Source: Tragulus kanchil (taxonomy: Eukaryota > Chordata > Mammalia > Artiodactyla > Tragulidae). From it: DNA of 64,000 nt. Location: positions 13,172,501 through 13,236,500 of the forward strand of contig JAIOJX010000005.1 in assembly GCA_022376925.1 (NCBI GenBank), in the 5' to 3' direction. A program made the position numbers and the translations under genes. This document shows positions 1 through 11,383 of the stretch, piece by piece; position 1 is the stretch's first letter; every line of letters starts with the position of its first letter. Below the pieces are notes generated by a model. The model did not search any database. It was not told the origin of the DNA and saw nothing but the letters and a program-made list of their open reading frames with translations.

Positions 1-678
1 TTCCACCTCTTCCATATTCTCCTCCCTCCAGAATTGCCTTACATGACTGGTACCCACTGTGTGTAAGTGGTAGCATCATGGGGTGGCAGGGGCTTGGGTA
101 GCTTATGCTACTGTGCAGGACAGCCTCTCAGGAGCGCTGCCGGGCCTGCTCGGGACTGTGATACCGGAGAGACCTGGGGGTTCTTTGTTACATCTACCAG
201 CATGGATTGCCCTGACTACTATATAAAAGGCCAAAGGAATGAAAACAGAGACTTCGCCAAAGCATTGTTCTCTTACCTTGATTCCACGACAAGTTTAATA
301 TGGCATCACTTCACTGGCATCAGGAATTGTCAGACGTGTCATTGATTGGCCTTGGAGTTTTAGGTTGAAGCTGGGAGATGCAGGGAGGGAGGAGATCGTA
401 GGGTGCACTGTGCATCACTGAATGTCCTCGTTCGAAGGCTGTATCACACCTGAGCAGCAGAGATCAGAAGAGGAAAATACACCTACGAATCTAAAAGCAA
501 TGACAGCAACAACATAATTTCTTTCGTTGTTCCAGGCTTCAGGACAGCTATTCACTTTCAGGCCCCGAGGGATCTCCCTCCCCATTCCTATTACTGTTGT
601 TCTTTGTTGATTCTCAGAAACCCATTCACGAAGTCTGATGCATTTATTTCTCCCTTGTCAGAAATACATCCTAAACAT
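1..678. other. Single-copy sequence, no gene recognised
   Basis: I see no exon with convincing splice sites, no recognisable protein and no repeat family that I can name. A 92-codon open frame starting at position 67 has no recognisable domain and is probably chance. Confidence 0.5.
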
Positions 679-2865
679 GGAAAAGTTCATACCAGCCCTG
701 ATGGCATGCTGGGAGTTTAAACGAGCTTGGAAGTCTCACGGAGGCGACGATTTTAAATGTGTCTTAAAGCTCTAATAAGGTCCTTAACAAGCAACAAAAA
801 TGAACCCGTTCCCCCAGGCATTGACCTGGAAGTCTGTCTTTGTGGCTTAAGTGATGATTACAGCTTTCAGAGCTTAGGTTTGTTAATGAGCTCTAAATGG
901 GAGTGTTTATCTCAGGAGGAAGAACTGTTTCTTCGTCTTGTCCCTGGTGACACGCTAAACATACTAATTGATATGAAGCTGATTTTGAGGAGACAAGAAA
1001 GCCCCAAGGCCTTTGTCACACTGACAGCTGAGGCCAGAACCACTGAAGGACCTGTCACAGCGGGCTGAAAGAAGGCTCCCCTCATTTCCCAGCATCCCTG
1101 GAGTGCGCGGCGCCGCCAGGCTGCGGTCATTGACATGCACAAGCAAAGCGCCGTCTTCCTTAACCTGCCCTGATTACCTGCAGAGGGACCTTCAGGAGTT
1201 CTGGGAAACACCCCTCTACTCTATATTTTATGAAAAATTTCATATCACTGTTTTACACTGCTCTCCAATTTTATCCATCAGAGAGACATTTAGATGAAGA
1301 AGACAGGTAACCTCTTCCTAAAAAACGGAAGAAACTGCAACATAGGTGGAAGACAATAATGCATACAGAATATATACAGATCAAGCAGAAAAAAAAAAAA
1401 ATAGACTGGTTGAAAAAAGGACGAACATGAAAATATGAAATACCAGTGGCCATTGACTATCCTTCATTAAACAGATTAACGTTACCAGTAAGTAAAAAAA
1501 AAAAGAAATGAGATATAAACGCCATGAAGAGAAACAGCCCCTTGCCTCCAACCAAATGGGAGAGTATTTTATTTTTTACTCTCAGTAACACCCAGTGATT
1601 CTGAGGCTGTGGCGAAGCAGGCCGTCTTAAAATACTGCTGGCCATGGAGCAGAGTAAAATTGGAGGCCTATTTGGAAATGTTTATCCTAGGTCTTAAATT
1701 TCACTTCTAAGATTTGCTTCTAAGGAAATAAATATGAATGTAGGTCAAGATTCATTTAAAGGACACTTTTTTGGAAAAAGGTTCATACCAGCCCTGATGG
1801 CATGCTGGGAGTTTAAACGAGCTTGGAAGTCTCACGGAGGCGCGATTTTAAATGTGTCTTAAAGCTCTAATAAGGTCCTTAACAAGCAACAAAAATGAAC
1901 CCGTTCCCCCAGGCATTGACCTGGAAGTCTGTCTTTGTGGCTTAAGTGATGATTACAGCTTTCAGAGCTTAGGTTTGTTAATGAGCTCTAAATGGGAGTG
2001 TTTATCTCAGGAGGAAGAACTGTTTCTTCCTCTTGTCCCTGGTGACACGCTAAACATACTAATTGATATGAAGCTGATTTTGAGGAGACAAGAAAGCCCC
2101 AAGGCCTTTGTCACACTGACAGCTGAGGCCAGAACCACTGAAGGACCTGTCACAGCGGGCTGAAAGAAGGCTCCCCTCATTTCCCAGCATCCCTGGAGTG
2201 CGCGGCGCCGCCAGGCTGCGGTCATTGACATGCACAAGCAAAGCGCCGTCTTCCTTAACCTGCCCTGATTACCTGCAGAGGGACCTTCAGGAGTTCTGGG
2301 AAACACCCCTCTACTCTATATTTTATGAAAAATTTCATATCACTGTTTTACACTGCTCTCCAATTTTATCCATCAGAGAGACATTTAGATGAAGAAGACA
2401 GGTAACCTCTTCCTAAAAAACGGAAGAAACTGCAACACAGGTGGAAGACAATAATGCATACATATGAATATATACAGATCAAGCAGAAAAAAAAAAAAAT
2501 AGACTGGTTGAAAAAAGGACGAACATGAAAATATGAAATACCAGTGGCCATTGACTATCCTTCATTAAACAGATTAACGTTACCAGTAAGTAAAAAAAAA
2601 AAGAAATGAGATATAAACGCCATGAAGAGAAACAGCCCCTTGCCTCCAACCAAATGGGAGAGTATTTTATTTTTTACTCTCAGTAACACCCAGTGATTCT
2701 GAGGCTGTGGCGAAGCAGGCCGTCTTAAAATACTGCTGGCCATGGAGCAGAGTAAAATTGGAGGCCTATTTGGAAATGTTTATCCTAGGTCTTAAATTTC
2801 ACTTCTAAGATTTGCTTCTAAGGAAATAAATATGAATGTAGGTCAAGATTCATTTAAAGGACACT
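679..2865. repeat. Tandem duplication 1 (offset about 1,095 bp)
   Basis: Copy A is about 679-1767 and copy B about 1773-2865, in direct orientation. The join at 1767-1773 is a short T run. Visible differences include G to C near 935/2030, T to C near 1343/2438 and a 3-base length change near 1368/2463. Copy B alone continues into the L1 fragment to the right, and copy A alone continues from the left flank. That is the arrangement expected when two overlapping contig ends are concatenated. An open frame of 103 codons (757-1068 and 1852-2163) lies in both copies, differs by one Arg/Pro change and has no recognisable domain. Confidence 0.95.
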
Positions 2866-3400
2866 TACTGAAGAATTCCTTAAAATAATAGAATTGGAAA
2901 ATAACCCAAAATCTAACAGTGGGGACTTGGTAAAATAAACTATGTAGCATCCATATGATAGAATGCAACACAGCTATTACAAATGATGGTCGGTTCTCTT
3001 TGAGCCGACCCGCTGTTCCAGCAGCATCTTCCATGCTGATTCTCCCTTAAACCGGCCCGCTGTACTGGCAGCAACTCTCCCTTCTCCCACTCTGATAAAC
3101 TTTACTTTCCCTTCAAAAAAAAAAAAAAAAATAGTCTAGAGCACTTAATGATATGAAAAAATATTTCTGACATATTAAGTGAAAATAGTGAATTGCTAAA
3201 CAGTATTAATTCAATTTAGAAAATTTAAAAGAAAAAATAATATATTTTACATAGAAAATAGAATGAAAGGATACACACCAAAATGTTAGTAGCTGTTATT
3301 GTAGTGTGATGGGATTTTCTTTTTCTGTGTGTGTTATGATTTTTTTGTTAATTTTTCAATATTTCCAATATGAAAAATGTATTTCTTTTTAAAATTTTTA
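2866..3400 (+). mobile_element. Old L1 3' region fragment (L1M type), split by an insert
   Basis: The stretch 2866-2988 resembles the 3' part of old mammalian L1s (a tract on a missing sample tag, then loss of a codon-like pattern around 'tatgtagcatccatatgatagaa'-type sequence), and 3132-3400 continues into the L1 3' UTR with the characteristic 'acaccaaaatgttag' stretch. The two halves are colinear in the L1 consensus as I remember it, so 2989-3131 is a later insertion. Subfamily assignment is from memory and would need a repeat-library search. Confidence 0.6.
2989..3131 (+). mobile_element. LTR-tail-like, polyadenylated insert inside L1
   Basis: About 125 bp of CT-rich sequence contains two similar subunits of about 45 bp, each with a 'cccgctgt' core near 3010 and 3057. 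It is followed by 'gataaa' near 3095 and a run of A ending about 3131. The composition resembles the R-U5 end of a retroviral LTR followed by poly(A). The flanking duplication is weak (six bases with one mismatch), so the mode of insertion is uncertain. Confidence 0.4.
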
Positions 3401-3405
3401 AATGA

Positions 3406-3520
3406 ATTTTTTTGGCTGCACCGCATGACTTGAGGGATCTTAGTTCCCTGATTAGGGGTGTAACCCGTGCCCCCTGCAGTGGAAACACAGTTCTAAACAC
3501 TGGACCTCCAGGGAATTCCC
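3406..3520 (-). mobile_element. CHR-type tRNA-derived SINE fragment
   Basis: On the minus strand this begins with the CHR-type head, seen on the plus strand as 'ggacctccagggaattccc' near 3500-3520. The remnant of the B box and the typical 'gggatcttagttccctga' block near 3433-3452 follow. It is diverged and short, consistent with an older insertion. Confidence 0.75.
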
Positions 3521-3887
3521 CATGGACATGCATTTCTTTCATAATCAGAGCAAAAGCCCCTCTTTCTCTCTCTCCTTTTAAACACAAGAACTTCCATGAA
3601 AGTGTTCTGGTGGAAAGTTTCTCTCATGGCCACTTGTACAAGCTTGGCTCGCTAGCTTTTTGCTGAACCTTAAGTGAGAATTGCTTGAAATTTTTTAGAA
3701 AAAGAGGGAAGGAAATAAGTCATCTTGCAGCTTGGAGCATTTGGGAAGAAGCAGACCAGAAGCTCCGGGAGATCTGGGGTATAAGTTGAGAAGAGGCAGA
3801 AAGACTTGCAGGTGGGAGAGAGGCAGACAAGATTCTGGAAAAAGCCAAAGGCAACACCATCTGTAGTAGGTGCCAATGCTTCATCCT

Positions 3888-6126
3888 CCAAGGCCACCTT
3901 TTAAAGTTTCAATTGTCTTCCCAATGCCCATGTGGGAGATAGGTCATGTTTTAGCTTGTTTTAAAAAGCTATCCGTAAAGAACAGGTATTACCTCGGCTA
4001 CTACAGAACGAGATGTGCCTTTTTCTTTCTCTTAATTTTGGGAAAAGACTTATTAGGAATTGGGGATAATGAGGAGGAGGGACAGTAAACCATTTCACTA
4101 GGAGACAAAATGGAGCCAATAGGATAGCTGATTCTTTGCCGATTGAGGTGCCAGCAAGCAGAGTAGAGAAGTTGACTTGACAGGATCCTTTTTAGCCCTG
4201 GGGTGATCTTCGTTCCTGGGTCTCAGCTTCTCAGTTCTCCAAATTGATTCTAGACGGAGGTCATGTGCAAAGTCAGTACTGGGGCTTGACTGGACCTCGG
4301 TTTCTGATGCTGCATGTGGGATACATTAAAGATCTCTTTCAATATATCAAGTAGTGAGCAAAGACATCTGAGTGAACTGGAGGGGTCAACAGGGGTAGAG
4401 GCAAGGCTGGGTGAAGACCTTTTCTCAGGAGGGACAATGGAAGGAAACAGGGCTTTTTTGCCTGGTAAGTAGGCATTCTAGCTGGCACAGGATAGTCGTC
4501 TTCTAATTTAAGATGTTGCAAGGAAGAGGGGGGACACATTCATCTGTTTGGTTTCAAAAAGTAGAAATGAGGACCAGAGTCTACCAGGTTGGTTGTGTTT
4601 TCGAATAAGAGAATTCTAACAGGTACCATCACTAACTTGAGGGTTTGCAAGGAAGGAGTAAACACTAGGTGTTTATCTTTTGTTGCAAGTGGGCTTCCCG
4701 GGAGGCAGACTCAGAAACTAGCTTCTGGAGGTTACTAGGGAACGTTCTCGGGGCCAATAATTATGGAAGGGAAGGAAGCAGGAGGAGAGCGGGGATGTGG
4801 TCTCACTGGAAGCTCATCTGGTCCTATAGAGACTGGGACACAGGGTGGCCTTTGAAAGCCACCCTGAGTTTGAGTGAAAGGGCTCAGCCTGTGTAAGGCC
4901 TCGCTTCAGTCAGGGGACCCAAGCTGCCCCAGGAAGGCAGCATGACCTTGGGAGAGAGGTCTCTTTAGCTAAAGAGTCTTTCATGTTTGAGTGGGGATCT
5001 GGCATTTTTCTTTCTCTCAAGGCCACCTTTTAAAGTTTTGTCTTCCCAATGCCCATGTGGGAGATAGGTAATGTTTTAGCTTGTTTTAAAAGCTATCCGT
5101 AAAGAACAGGTATTACCTCGGCTACTACAGAACGAGATGTGCCTTTTTCTTTCTCTTAATTTTGGGAAAAGACTTATTAGGAATTGGGGATAATGAGGAG
5201 GAGGGACAGTAAACCATTTCACTAGGAGACAAAATGGAGCCAATAGGATAGCTGATTCTTTGCCGATTGAGGTGCCAGCAAGCAGAGTAGAAGTTGACTT
5301 GACAGGATCCTTTTTAGCCCTGGGGTGATCTTCGTTCCTGGGTCTCAGCTTCTCAGTTCTCCAAATTGATTCTAGACGGAGGTCATGTGCAAAGTCAGTA
5401 CTGGGGCTTGACTGGACCTCGGTTTCTGATACTGCATGTGGGATACATTAAAGATCTCTTTCAATATATCAAGTAGTGAGCAAAGACATCTGAGTGAACT
5501 GGAGGGGTCAACAGGGGTAGAGGCAAGGCTGGGTGAAGACCTTTTCTCAGGAGGGACAATGGAAGGAAACAGGGCTTTTTTGCCTGGTAAGTAGGCATTC
5601 TAGCTGGCACAGGATAGTCGTCTTCTAATTTAAGATGTTGCAAGGAAGAGGGGGGACACATTCATCTGTTTGGTTTCAAAAAGTAGAAATGAGGACCAGA
5701 GTCTACCAGGTTGGTTGTGTTTTCGAATAAGAGAATTCTAACAGGTACCATCACTAACTTGAGGGTTTGCAAGGAAGGAGTAAACACTAGGTGTTTATCT
5801 TTTGTTGCAAGTGGGCTTCCCGGGAGGCAGACTCAGAAACTAGCTTCTGGAGGTTACTAGGGAACGTTCTCGGGGCCAATAATTATGGAAGGGAAGGAAG
5901 CAGGAGGAGAGCGGGGATGTGGTCTCACTGGAAGCTCATCTGGTCCTATAGAGAGACTGGGACACAGGGTGGCCTTTGAAAGCCACCCTGAGTTTGAGTG
6001 AAAGGGCTCAGCCTGTGTAAGGCCTCGCTTCAGTCAGGGGACCCAAGCTGCCCCAGGAAGGCAGCATGACCTTGGGAGAGAGGTCTCTTTAGCTAAAGAG
6101 TCTTTCATGTTTGAGTGGGGATCTGG
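3888..6126. repeat. Tandem duplication 2 (offset about 1,122 bp)
   Basis: Copy A is about 3888-5002 and copy B about 5018-6126. Between them lies a 15-bp linker (5003-5017) that belongs to neither copy cleanly. The first 60 bases of copy B carry several small deletions and a substitution relative to copy A, while the interior is nearly identical. Errors concentrated at the tip of one copy favour an unmerged contig overlap. Confidence 0.95.
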
Positions 6127-6169
6127 GTGGCTCATTATAGCATTCATCATGACTAGGAAGAGGGTAGGA

Positions 6170-6845
6170 GTTTTAAACATGACCAAAAAAAAGCTATACA
6201 TAGAAAAGATTGATTTGACTGTGTTAAAAATAAGAACATCTATTTGTCAAAATATTTCCTAAAGAAAATACTTAAAAATTGGGAGAAAATTTTAGCACAT
6301 GCAATTAAGAAAGTATTAATATCAAGACTATATAAAGAAAGTCTACCATCATTAAACAAACAATGCTGTAAGAAAGTAGACGAAAATCATAAACAGGCAC
6401 TTTATGTAAAAAATATGTGCTGTCAGGGGCTTCCCTGGTGGTCCAGTGGGTAAAGAGTCCACCTTGCAGTGCAAGGGGCACCGGTTCGATCCGTGGCCTG
6501 GGAAGATCCCACGTGCCGCGGAGCAGCTGGATGGGTGTGTCCAATTAGGAGCCAGCGCTCTGGCGCACATGCACCCAGAGCTGGTGCTTTGCAACGAGAG
6601 AGGCCACTGAGGTGGGAGGTCCACACAGGTCAAAGAATACAGATGGATGAAAATAAATTGAAAACCAATAAAAGAGGCCAAACTTAAGAAAAACTCAAAA
6701 AAAAAAAATGTGTTGCCAATAAGTACGTGTAGATTCTTAATTTTACTACTGATTAGAAACACAAGTCAAATCCACAATGAGATATGATTTTATGTGCATT
6801 TGATTGGTAAAATTCAGAAACTCAATGATACCAATAAAGTTTACG
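6170..6845 (+). mobile_element. Old L1 ORF2 3'-region fragment, split by SINE (first copy)
   Basis: 6170-6425 and 6708-6845 resemble the late ORF2 region of an old L1: a stretch rich in A leading to 'tatataaagaaagtcta', then 'acaagtcaaatccacaatgagata'-type sequence. Frame is broken in several places, so this is a dead fragment. It is interrupted by the SINE at 6426-6707 and cut off on the right by the duplication 3 junction. The same L1 continues intact in the second copy. Confidence 0.6.
6426..6707 (+). mobile_element. CHR-derived SINE, unfamiliar body (insertion 1, first copy)
   Basis: A tRNA-Glu-like head has an A box at about 6437-6450 and a B box at 6483-6493. A body of about 190 bp and an A-rich tail follow. 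It lies inside L1 and is flanked by an 11-bp target-site duplication (6415-6425 and 6708-6718) with two mismatches, so it is older than the other copies here. The body shares the segments 'gagaggccac' and 'agatggatgaaaat' with insertions 2, 3, 4 and 6 (one or two changes in some copies). Confidence 0.85.
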
Positions 6846-7244
6846 GTGTCACTTTGGAAAACACTAGGTGTTTATCTTTTGTTGCAAGTGGGCTTCCGGG
6901 AGGAACTAGCTAGTCTGGAGGTTACTAGAACGTTCTGGGGCCAATAATTATGGAAGGGAAGGAAGCAGGAGGAGAGCGGGGATGTGGTCTCACTGGAAGC
7001 TCATCTGGTCCTATAGAGAGACTGGGACATAGGGTGGCCTTTGAAAGCCACCCTGAGTTTGAGTGAAAGGGCTCAGCCTGTGTAAGGCCTCGCTTCAGTC
7101 AGGGGACCCAAGCTGCCCCAGGAAGGCAGCATGACCTTGGGAGAGAGGTCTCTTTAGCTAAAGAGTCTTTCATGTTTGAGTGGGGATCTGGGTGGCTCAT
7201 TATAGCATTCATCATGACTAGGAAGAGGGTAGGAGTTTTAAACA

Positions 7245-8540
7245 TGACCAAAAAAAAGCTATACATAGAAAAGATTGATTTGACTGTGTTAAAAATAAGA
7301 ACATCTCTTTGTCAAAATATTTCCTAAAGAAAATACTTAAAAATTGGGAGAAAATTTTAGCACATGCAATTAAGAAAGTATTAATATCAAGACTATATAA
7401 AGAAAGTCTACCATCATTAAACAAACAATGCTGTAAGAAAGTAGACGAAAATCATAAACAGGCACTTTATGTAAAAAATATGTGCTGTCAGGGGCTTCCC
7501 TGGTGGTCCAGTGGGTAAAGAGTCCACCTTGCAGTGCAAGGGGCACCGGTTCGATCCGTGGCCTGGGAAGATCCCACGAGCCGCGGAGCAGCTGGATGGG
7601 TGTGTCCAATTAGGAGCCAGCGCTCTGGCGCACATGCACCCAGAGCTGGTGCTTTGCAACGAGAGAGGCCACTGAGGTGGGAGGTCCACACAGGTCAAAG
7701 AATACAGATGGATGAAAATAAATTGAAAACCAATAAAAGAGGCCAAACTTAAGAAAAACTCAAAAAAAAAAAATGTGTTGCCAATAAGTACGTGTAGATT
7801 CTTAATTTTACTACTGATTAGAGAAACACAAGTCAAATCCACAATGAGATATGATTTTATGTGCATTTGATTGGTAAAAATTCAGAAACTCAATGATACA
7901 AGTACTGGAGGGCATGTGGACCAACAGAACTTCTTATACATTGTTGGCAGGAGTGTAAGTTGTTACAATCACTTTGGAAAACAGTTTGGTAGTGCCTTGG
8001 AAAATTGAAGATTCATATACCATATAATTCAGTCATTCTGCTGGATTCTGCACATGTACGAGAATAGATGGAGAAGCACTATTTGTGAGAGCAAAATCCC
8101 AGGAACAACCCCATTGTCCACTGACAGGAGAACAAAGCAAGATGTATATACAAAATGAACTAGCAGTGAAAACAAATCAACTATAAGAAGCTGTATGGAT
8201 GAGCCTGAGAAATTTAATGTTCACAATGAAAAAAAGCCTACAATATTAACTAGAGTTTGGTATCTTTTTTTTAATTAAAAATAAATCTAAGCAATATATA
8301 TAGGGAACATATATATGTATGATAAACTAGAGATATATAAAAACAAGAGAATGATCAACAATGTACTGGTTAGTCCTAGGTGAGCAAAGGTTGGGGGATG
8401 GGAAGAAAAAGGAACATATAGGTAACATATATTATGTTACCAATTAATGTTAATACTGTAGTTTATTTATTGAGGCTTATGTGTATTTATTATATTATTA
8501 ATAAGTTGAATAAATAATTGAATAAACAAGCTTTTAAGAG
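7245..8540 (+). mobile_element. Old L1 3' half, split by SINE (second copy, longer)
   Basis: The segments 7245-7490 and 7773-8540 form one L1 fragment in sense orientation. The late ORF2 region around 7905-8200 includes a block like 'ttggaaaacagtttggtag', and an AT-rich 3' UTR runs to about 8540 with several AATAAA-like motifs. Stops and frameshifts are frequent. This copy shows the sequence that is truncated in the first copy. Confidence 0.6.
7491..7772 (+). mobile_element. CHR-derived SINE, unfamiliar body (insertion 1, second copy)
   Basis: This is the same insertion as 6426-6707, carried by duplication 3 and bounded by the same target-site duplication. One base differs in the region after the B box (T to A, near 7580). 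It should not be counted as a separate insertion. Confidence 0.85.
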
Positions 8541-9284
8541 AAAGTCATGTTTGAACCAGCAATGAGAGTGTGTCAAGAACCAGGGTTTATGATTAATTTA
8601 AATTGTGCATTTGAAGTCCCAAAAAAGAAAAGTGGAACAGGAGAAACCGGAGCGGAATGAAAACTCCTTCAAACTCCTTCAACTGCCACAAGAGTTGCTC
8701 AGGAGAGGACACTGTTACTATTTGTTGGGGGTGCAGTGCTCATAATTTCCTATAAAAAACATACAGGAACATGAGGGACTACTTGCTGAGCTTGATAATC
8801 ATTCCCTTCCCCCATGTGGAGATGCCAGGATGCCAAAGACAACTCACATTCATCTCCATCCGATCTTCATATTAGTCTGCTCTCCTACCGTAAATGACCT
8901 GCTTGAGGGACAGGTTAGCTGACTTTCAGATGGAGATGTTTGACTGGCTTGATTATTCCCAGTTAATTCACAACAGTGATGGAAAGCTTCTTTAGGGATT
9001 TTTATGGGAAAGTACTCTGCTGCCAAGTGTGTAATTCTAGGTAATAGACCCGCCTGTGTTGGACCAACAGAATTTCTTGTACATTGTTGGCAGGAGTGTA
9101 AGTTGTTACAATCACTTTGGAAAACAGTTTGGTAGTGTCCTGGAAAATTGAAGATTCATATACCATACAATTCAGTCATTCTGCTGGATTCTGCACATGT
9201 ACGAGAATAGATGGAGAAGCACTATTTGTGAGAGCAAAATCCCAGGAACAACCCCATTGTCCCCTGACAGGAGAACAAAGCAAG
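7917..9284. repeat. Tandem duplication 4 (offset 1,143 bp, short second copy)
   Basis: The segment 7917-8141 recurs at 9060-9284 with about five scattered substitutions, most of them transitions. Only 225 bp are duplicated although the offset matches the other steps. Right after copy B the sequence reads 'gtaagtgtgtaat', matching 'caagtgtgtaat' near 9025 in the stretch before copy B. Copy B therefore looks like an alternative version of 7917-9035 with an internal deletion of about 880 bp. Confidence 0.85.
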
Positions 9285-9756
9285 GTAAGTGTGTAATCAG
9301 AAGTCTTGGGCAGCAGGAATGTCCTAAAAGTGGAAGAGGTGCTTTGGAAGATGGGGAGCTTTCCAATACTGAACAGAATTAAGAGGGCATTCGGGGATTG
9401 TTACTGAGAAGATCTGAGCTAGATGACCTTTAAGATACCTTCTATCTCTGGCTATCCAAGTTCAACCCTCTTCTAGAGGGCAATCAGGGCAAAGCATCCT
9501 TTATTTGATTAAATTGCATTTCAAACTCTACCCATTCCCCTATCCTGTAGGAGCAATTTTGTCATAAGTTAATAGCGTATCCTGTTAACTTAGAAATGCA
9601 TAAGACTAATTAGATATTTAGCATATGGGAATTTGAACCTTGAAAACAAGAGCCAAATAATCACAAGGCTAGAAACATTTTCAACAAGCTTCTCCCCTTC
9701 CCTGTAACTAAATCCCATATCCACAGAGATAAAGATGAAATAAGAAATGTGCTTGG

Positions 9757-10066
9757 GGGCTTCCCTGGTGGTCCAGTGGGTAAGGACACTGCCTTGCAGT
9801 GCAAGGGGCACCAGTTAGATCCCTGGCCTGGGAAGATCCGACGTGCCACAGAGCGGCTGGACCCATGTGTCCAATTACCGAGCTGGACATGCGCCCAGAG
9901 CCAGTGCTCTGCGACAACAGAGGCCACCGCGATGGGAGGCCCACACGGGCCAAAGAACAAAGATGGATGAAAATGGACAAATGAAAGACCAGTAGAAGTG
10001 GCCCGCCTGCTCCCCTCCCTCCCCATCCCCCCATAAATAAATAAAAATAAATCTTAAAAAAAAAAA
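9757..10066 (+). mobile_element. CHR-derived SINE, unfamiliar body (insertion 2, young)
   Basis: It is full length, about 310 bp, with a perfect 14-bp target-site duplication at 9743-9756 and 10067-10080. The tail has AAATAAA-like repeats followed by poly(A). The A box is intact, but the B box near 9812 reads 'agttagatccc' and so carries changes from the usual GGTTCGA core; this copy is probably inactive now despite its clean flanks. A CT-rich 'ccctccctcccc' block precedes the tail. Confidence 0.9.
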
Positions 10067-10080
10067 AGAAATGTGCTTGG

Positions 10081-10505
10081 TATCCGTCATACTTCCATAT
10101 ATTTCTTAAGATAACAGGTACCTTTAATCGATCTTGACAGCTAGAGAACTATTCACTCAGGTTATTTTTACTCAGACTTGATCTGGCATCTTGTTTAGAT
10201 TCCAGGCTTCCCTGGATGAACCTGTGATTTGATTGTCTGATCAGGGAACATTGCTCATTAAAAATAAATGTGTAAAGAGCTTTGGAGATTGAAGTTTCAT
10301 GTTTTATTTGTTGAAAAGAAAGAGGTCATGTCAACTAATCAACTCCAATATACATAAATGCAATTCCAAAGCCTCTGAGTGCAAGGTTTAGAGGAGAGAT
10401 TACAAAACCAACTCATTAACAAGTACTAAGGGAGGTTTCCTGAATGTCTTGGGTAGAGCTGGGTTCTCTTGAATACATGCTGACCACCCAAGTATCCCCA
10501 CTACG
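10081..10505. other. Unassigned single-copy sequence
   Basis: No gene or repeat family is recognised. A short 'ggcttccctgga' near 10207 recalls a SINE start, but nothing resembling a SINE body follows, so I do not call it. Confidence 0.5.
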
Positions 10506-11101
10506 GGGCTCACTGGCCCACTTGGGAAACGTCCAACAGAATGACTGATTTTGGAATATTCTACTCTAAGACTCAGAATAGTTTAATTGCATTTATTTAT
10601 GCATTCCATTTGTACAGTGGATATATGGGAAGTGCCTTTCTAGGGAGAATTTTCAATTTTTACTATCTTTTTAGTATTTTTTTCTCCTTCAACATACTAA
10701 ATATGGAAGGGAAGTATGGGGTTTTGAATTAAAAGCAGCAAAAAAATGTGTTTCAGACTAGCTCATGTCAATATCATGACATTGATAAGGTATTTTACAA
10801 CTTTGAGGTTTATCCATTTTCCAAATCAGAAGCATAATTCATCTTAGAGTGTTGTGTGAGAATGAAATGAAACCAATTACGTATGCATTCTGAATATACT
10901 TTACCCTGGAAATTATTTAAGGTTGTTCATAATTAATTTAATACACACATGCATACAACCATACATGTCACATACCGCCACACATACTTTTACATATATC
11001 CTATTGACAACTGTAGCATAAATTAAAAACACAGGCAAAAGATGAAAGGAAAATAAAGGTGGAAGCACATAGAAGACAAATGAGATTTAAAATATGAGTG
11101 G

Positions 11102-11383
11102 TAGATTAGGCTGATCAGGATCATAGGTCCCCGACAGAGTTAAAAATTCTGATGGCTGTCACACGGGCAATACATTAGTCCCCCTAGGCTATTTATGCTG
11201 TTGTATACAACTGAAAATATTAAAAGGAAGAAATCTGATATTTTTCTTAACTTTTTGGGAAAAATTGAGACATTCCACTGAATATATCTCATTATCAGCT
11301 AACAGAGGGTTTAATTCCATTTATTCATTTCCTTAATAAAATATTTTGTTGCATGCCGAAAAAAAAATAAAATAAAATAAAAA
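11102..11383 (+). mobile_element. Candidate processed retrocopy (3' UTR-like, first copy)
   Basis: About 255 bp of sequence without a recognisable repeat signature end with AATAAA near 11335. A (A)n/(AAAAT)n tail begins about 20 bases later, at 11359. The unit is flanked by an 8-bp direct repeat, ATGAGTGG, at 11094-11101 and 11384-11391. A poly(A) signal, a tail and a flanking repeat together suggest an L1-mobilised, 5'-truncated transcript. The source transcript is unknown to me. Confidence 0.5.

Larger units (their letters stand above)
5782..7899. repeat. Tandem duplication 3 (offset about 1,065 bp); creates a triplicated block
   Basis: Copy A is about 5782-6831 and copy B about 6860-7899. 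Because copy A starts inside copy B of duplication 2, the block at about 4660-5002 is present three times (also 5782-6126 and 6860-7205). The first 70 bases of copy B contain many small deletions. The junction 6832-6859 partly resembles sequence further downstream (about 7965-7985), as if copy A ran on with a large deletion. Confidence 0.95.

Noticed and set aside
757..1068. 103-codon open frame present in both copies of duplication 1
   Set aside because: No recognisable domain, no splice or promoter context, and one amino-acid change between copies; survival in both copies follows from the duplication, not from selection.
6436..6495. tRNA-Glu-like sequence with A and B boxes
   Set aside because: It is the head of a SINE with a body and A tail; the acceptor stem cannot pair as in a working tRNA. 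The same holds for every other tRNA-like head here.
10205..10240. SINE-like start 'ggcttccctgga'
   Set aside because: No B box, body or tail follows.
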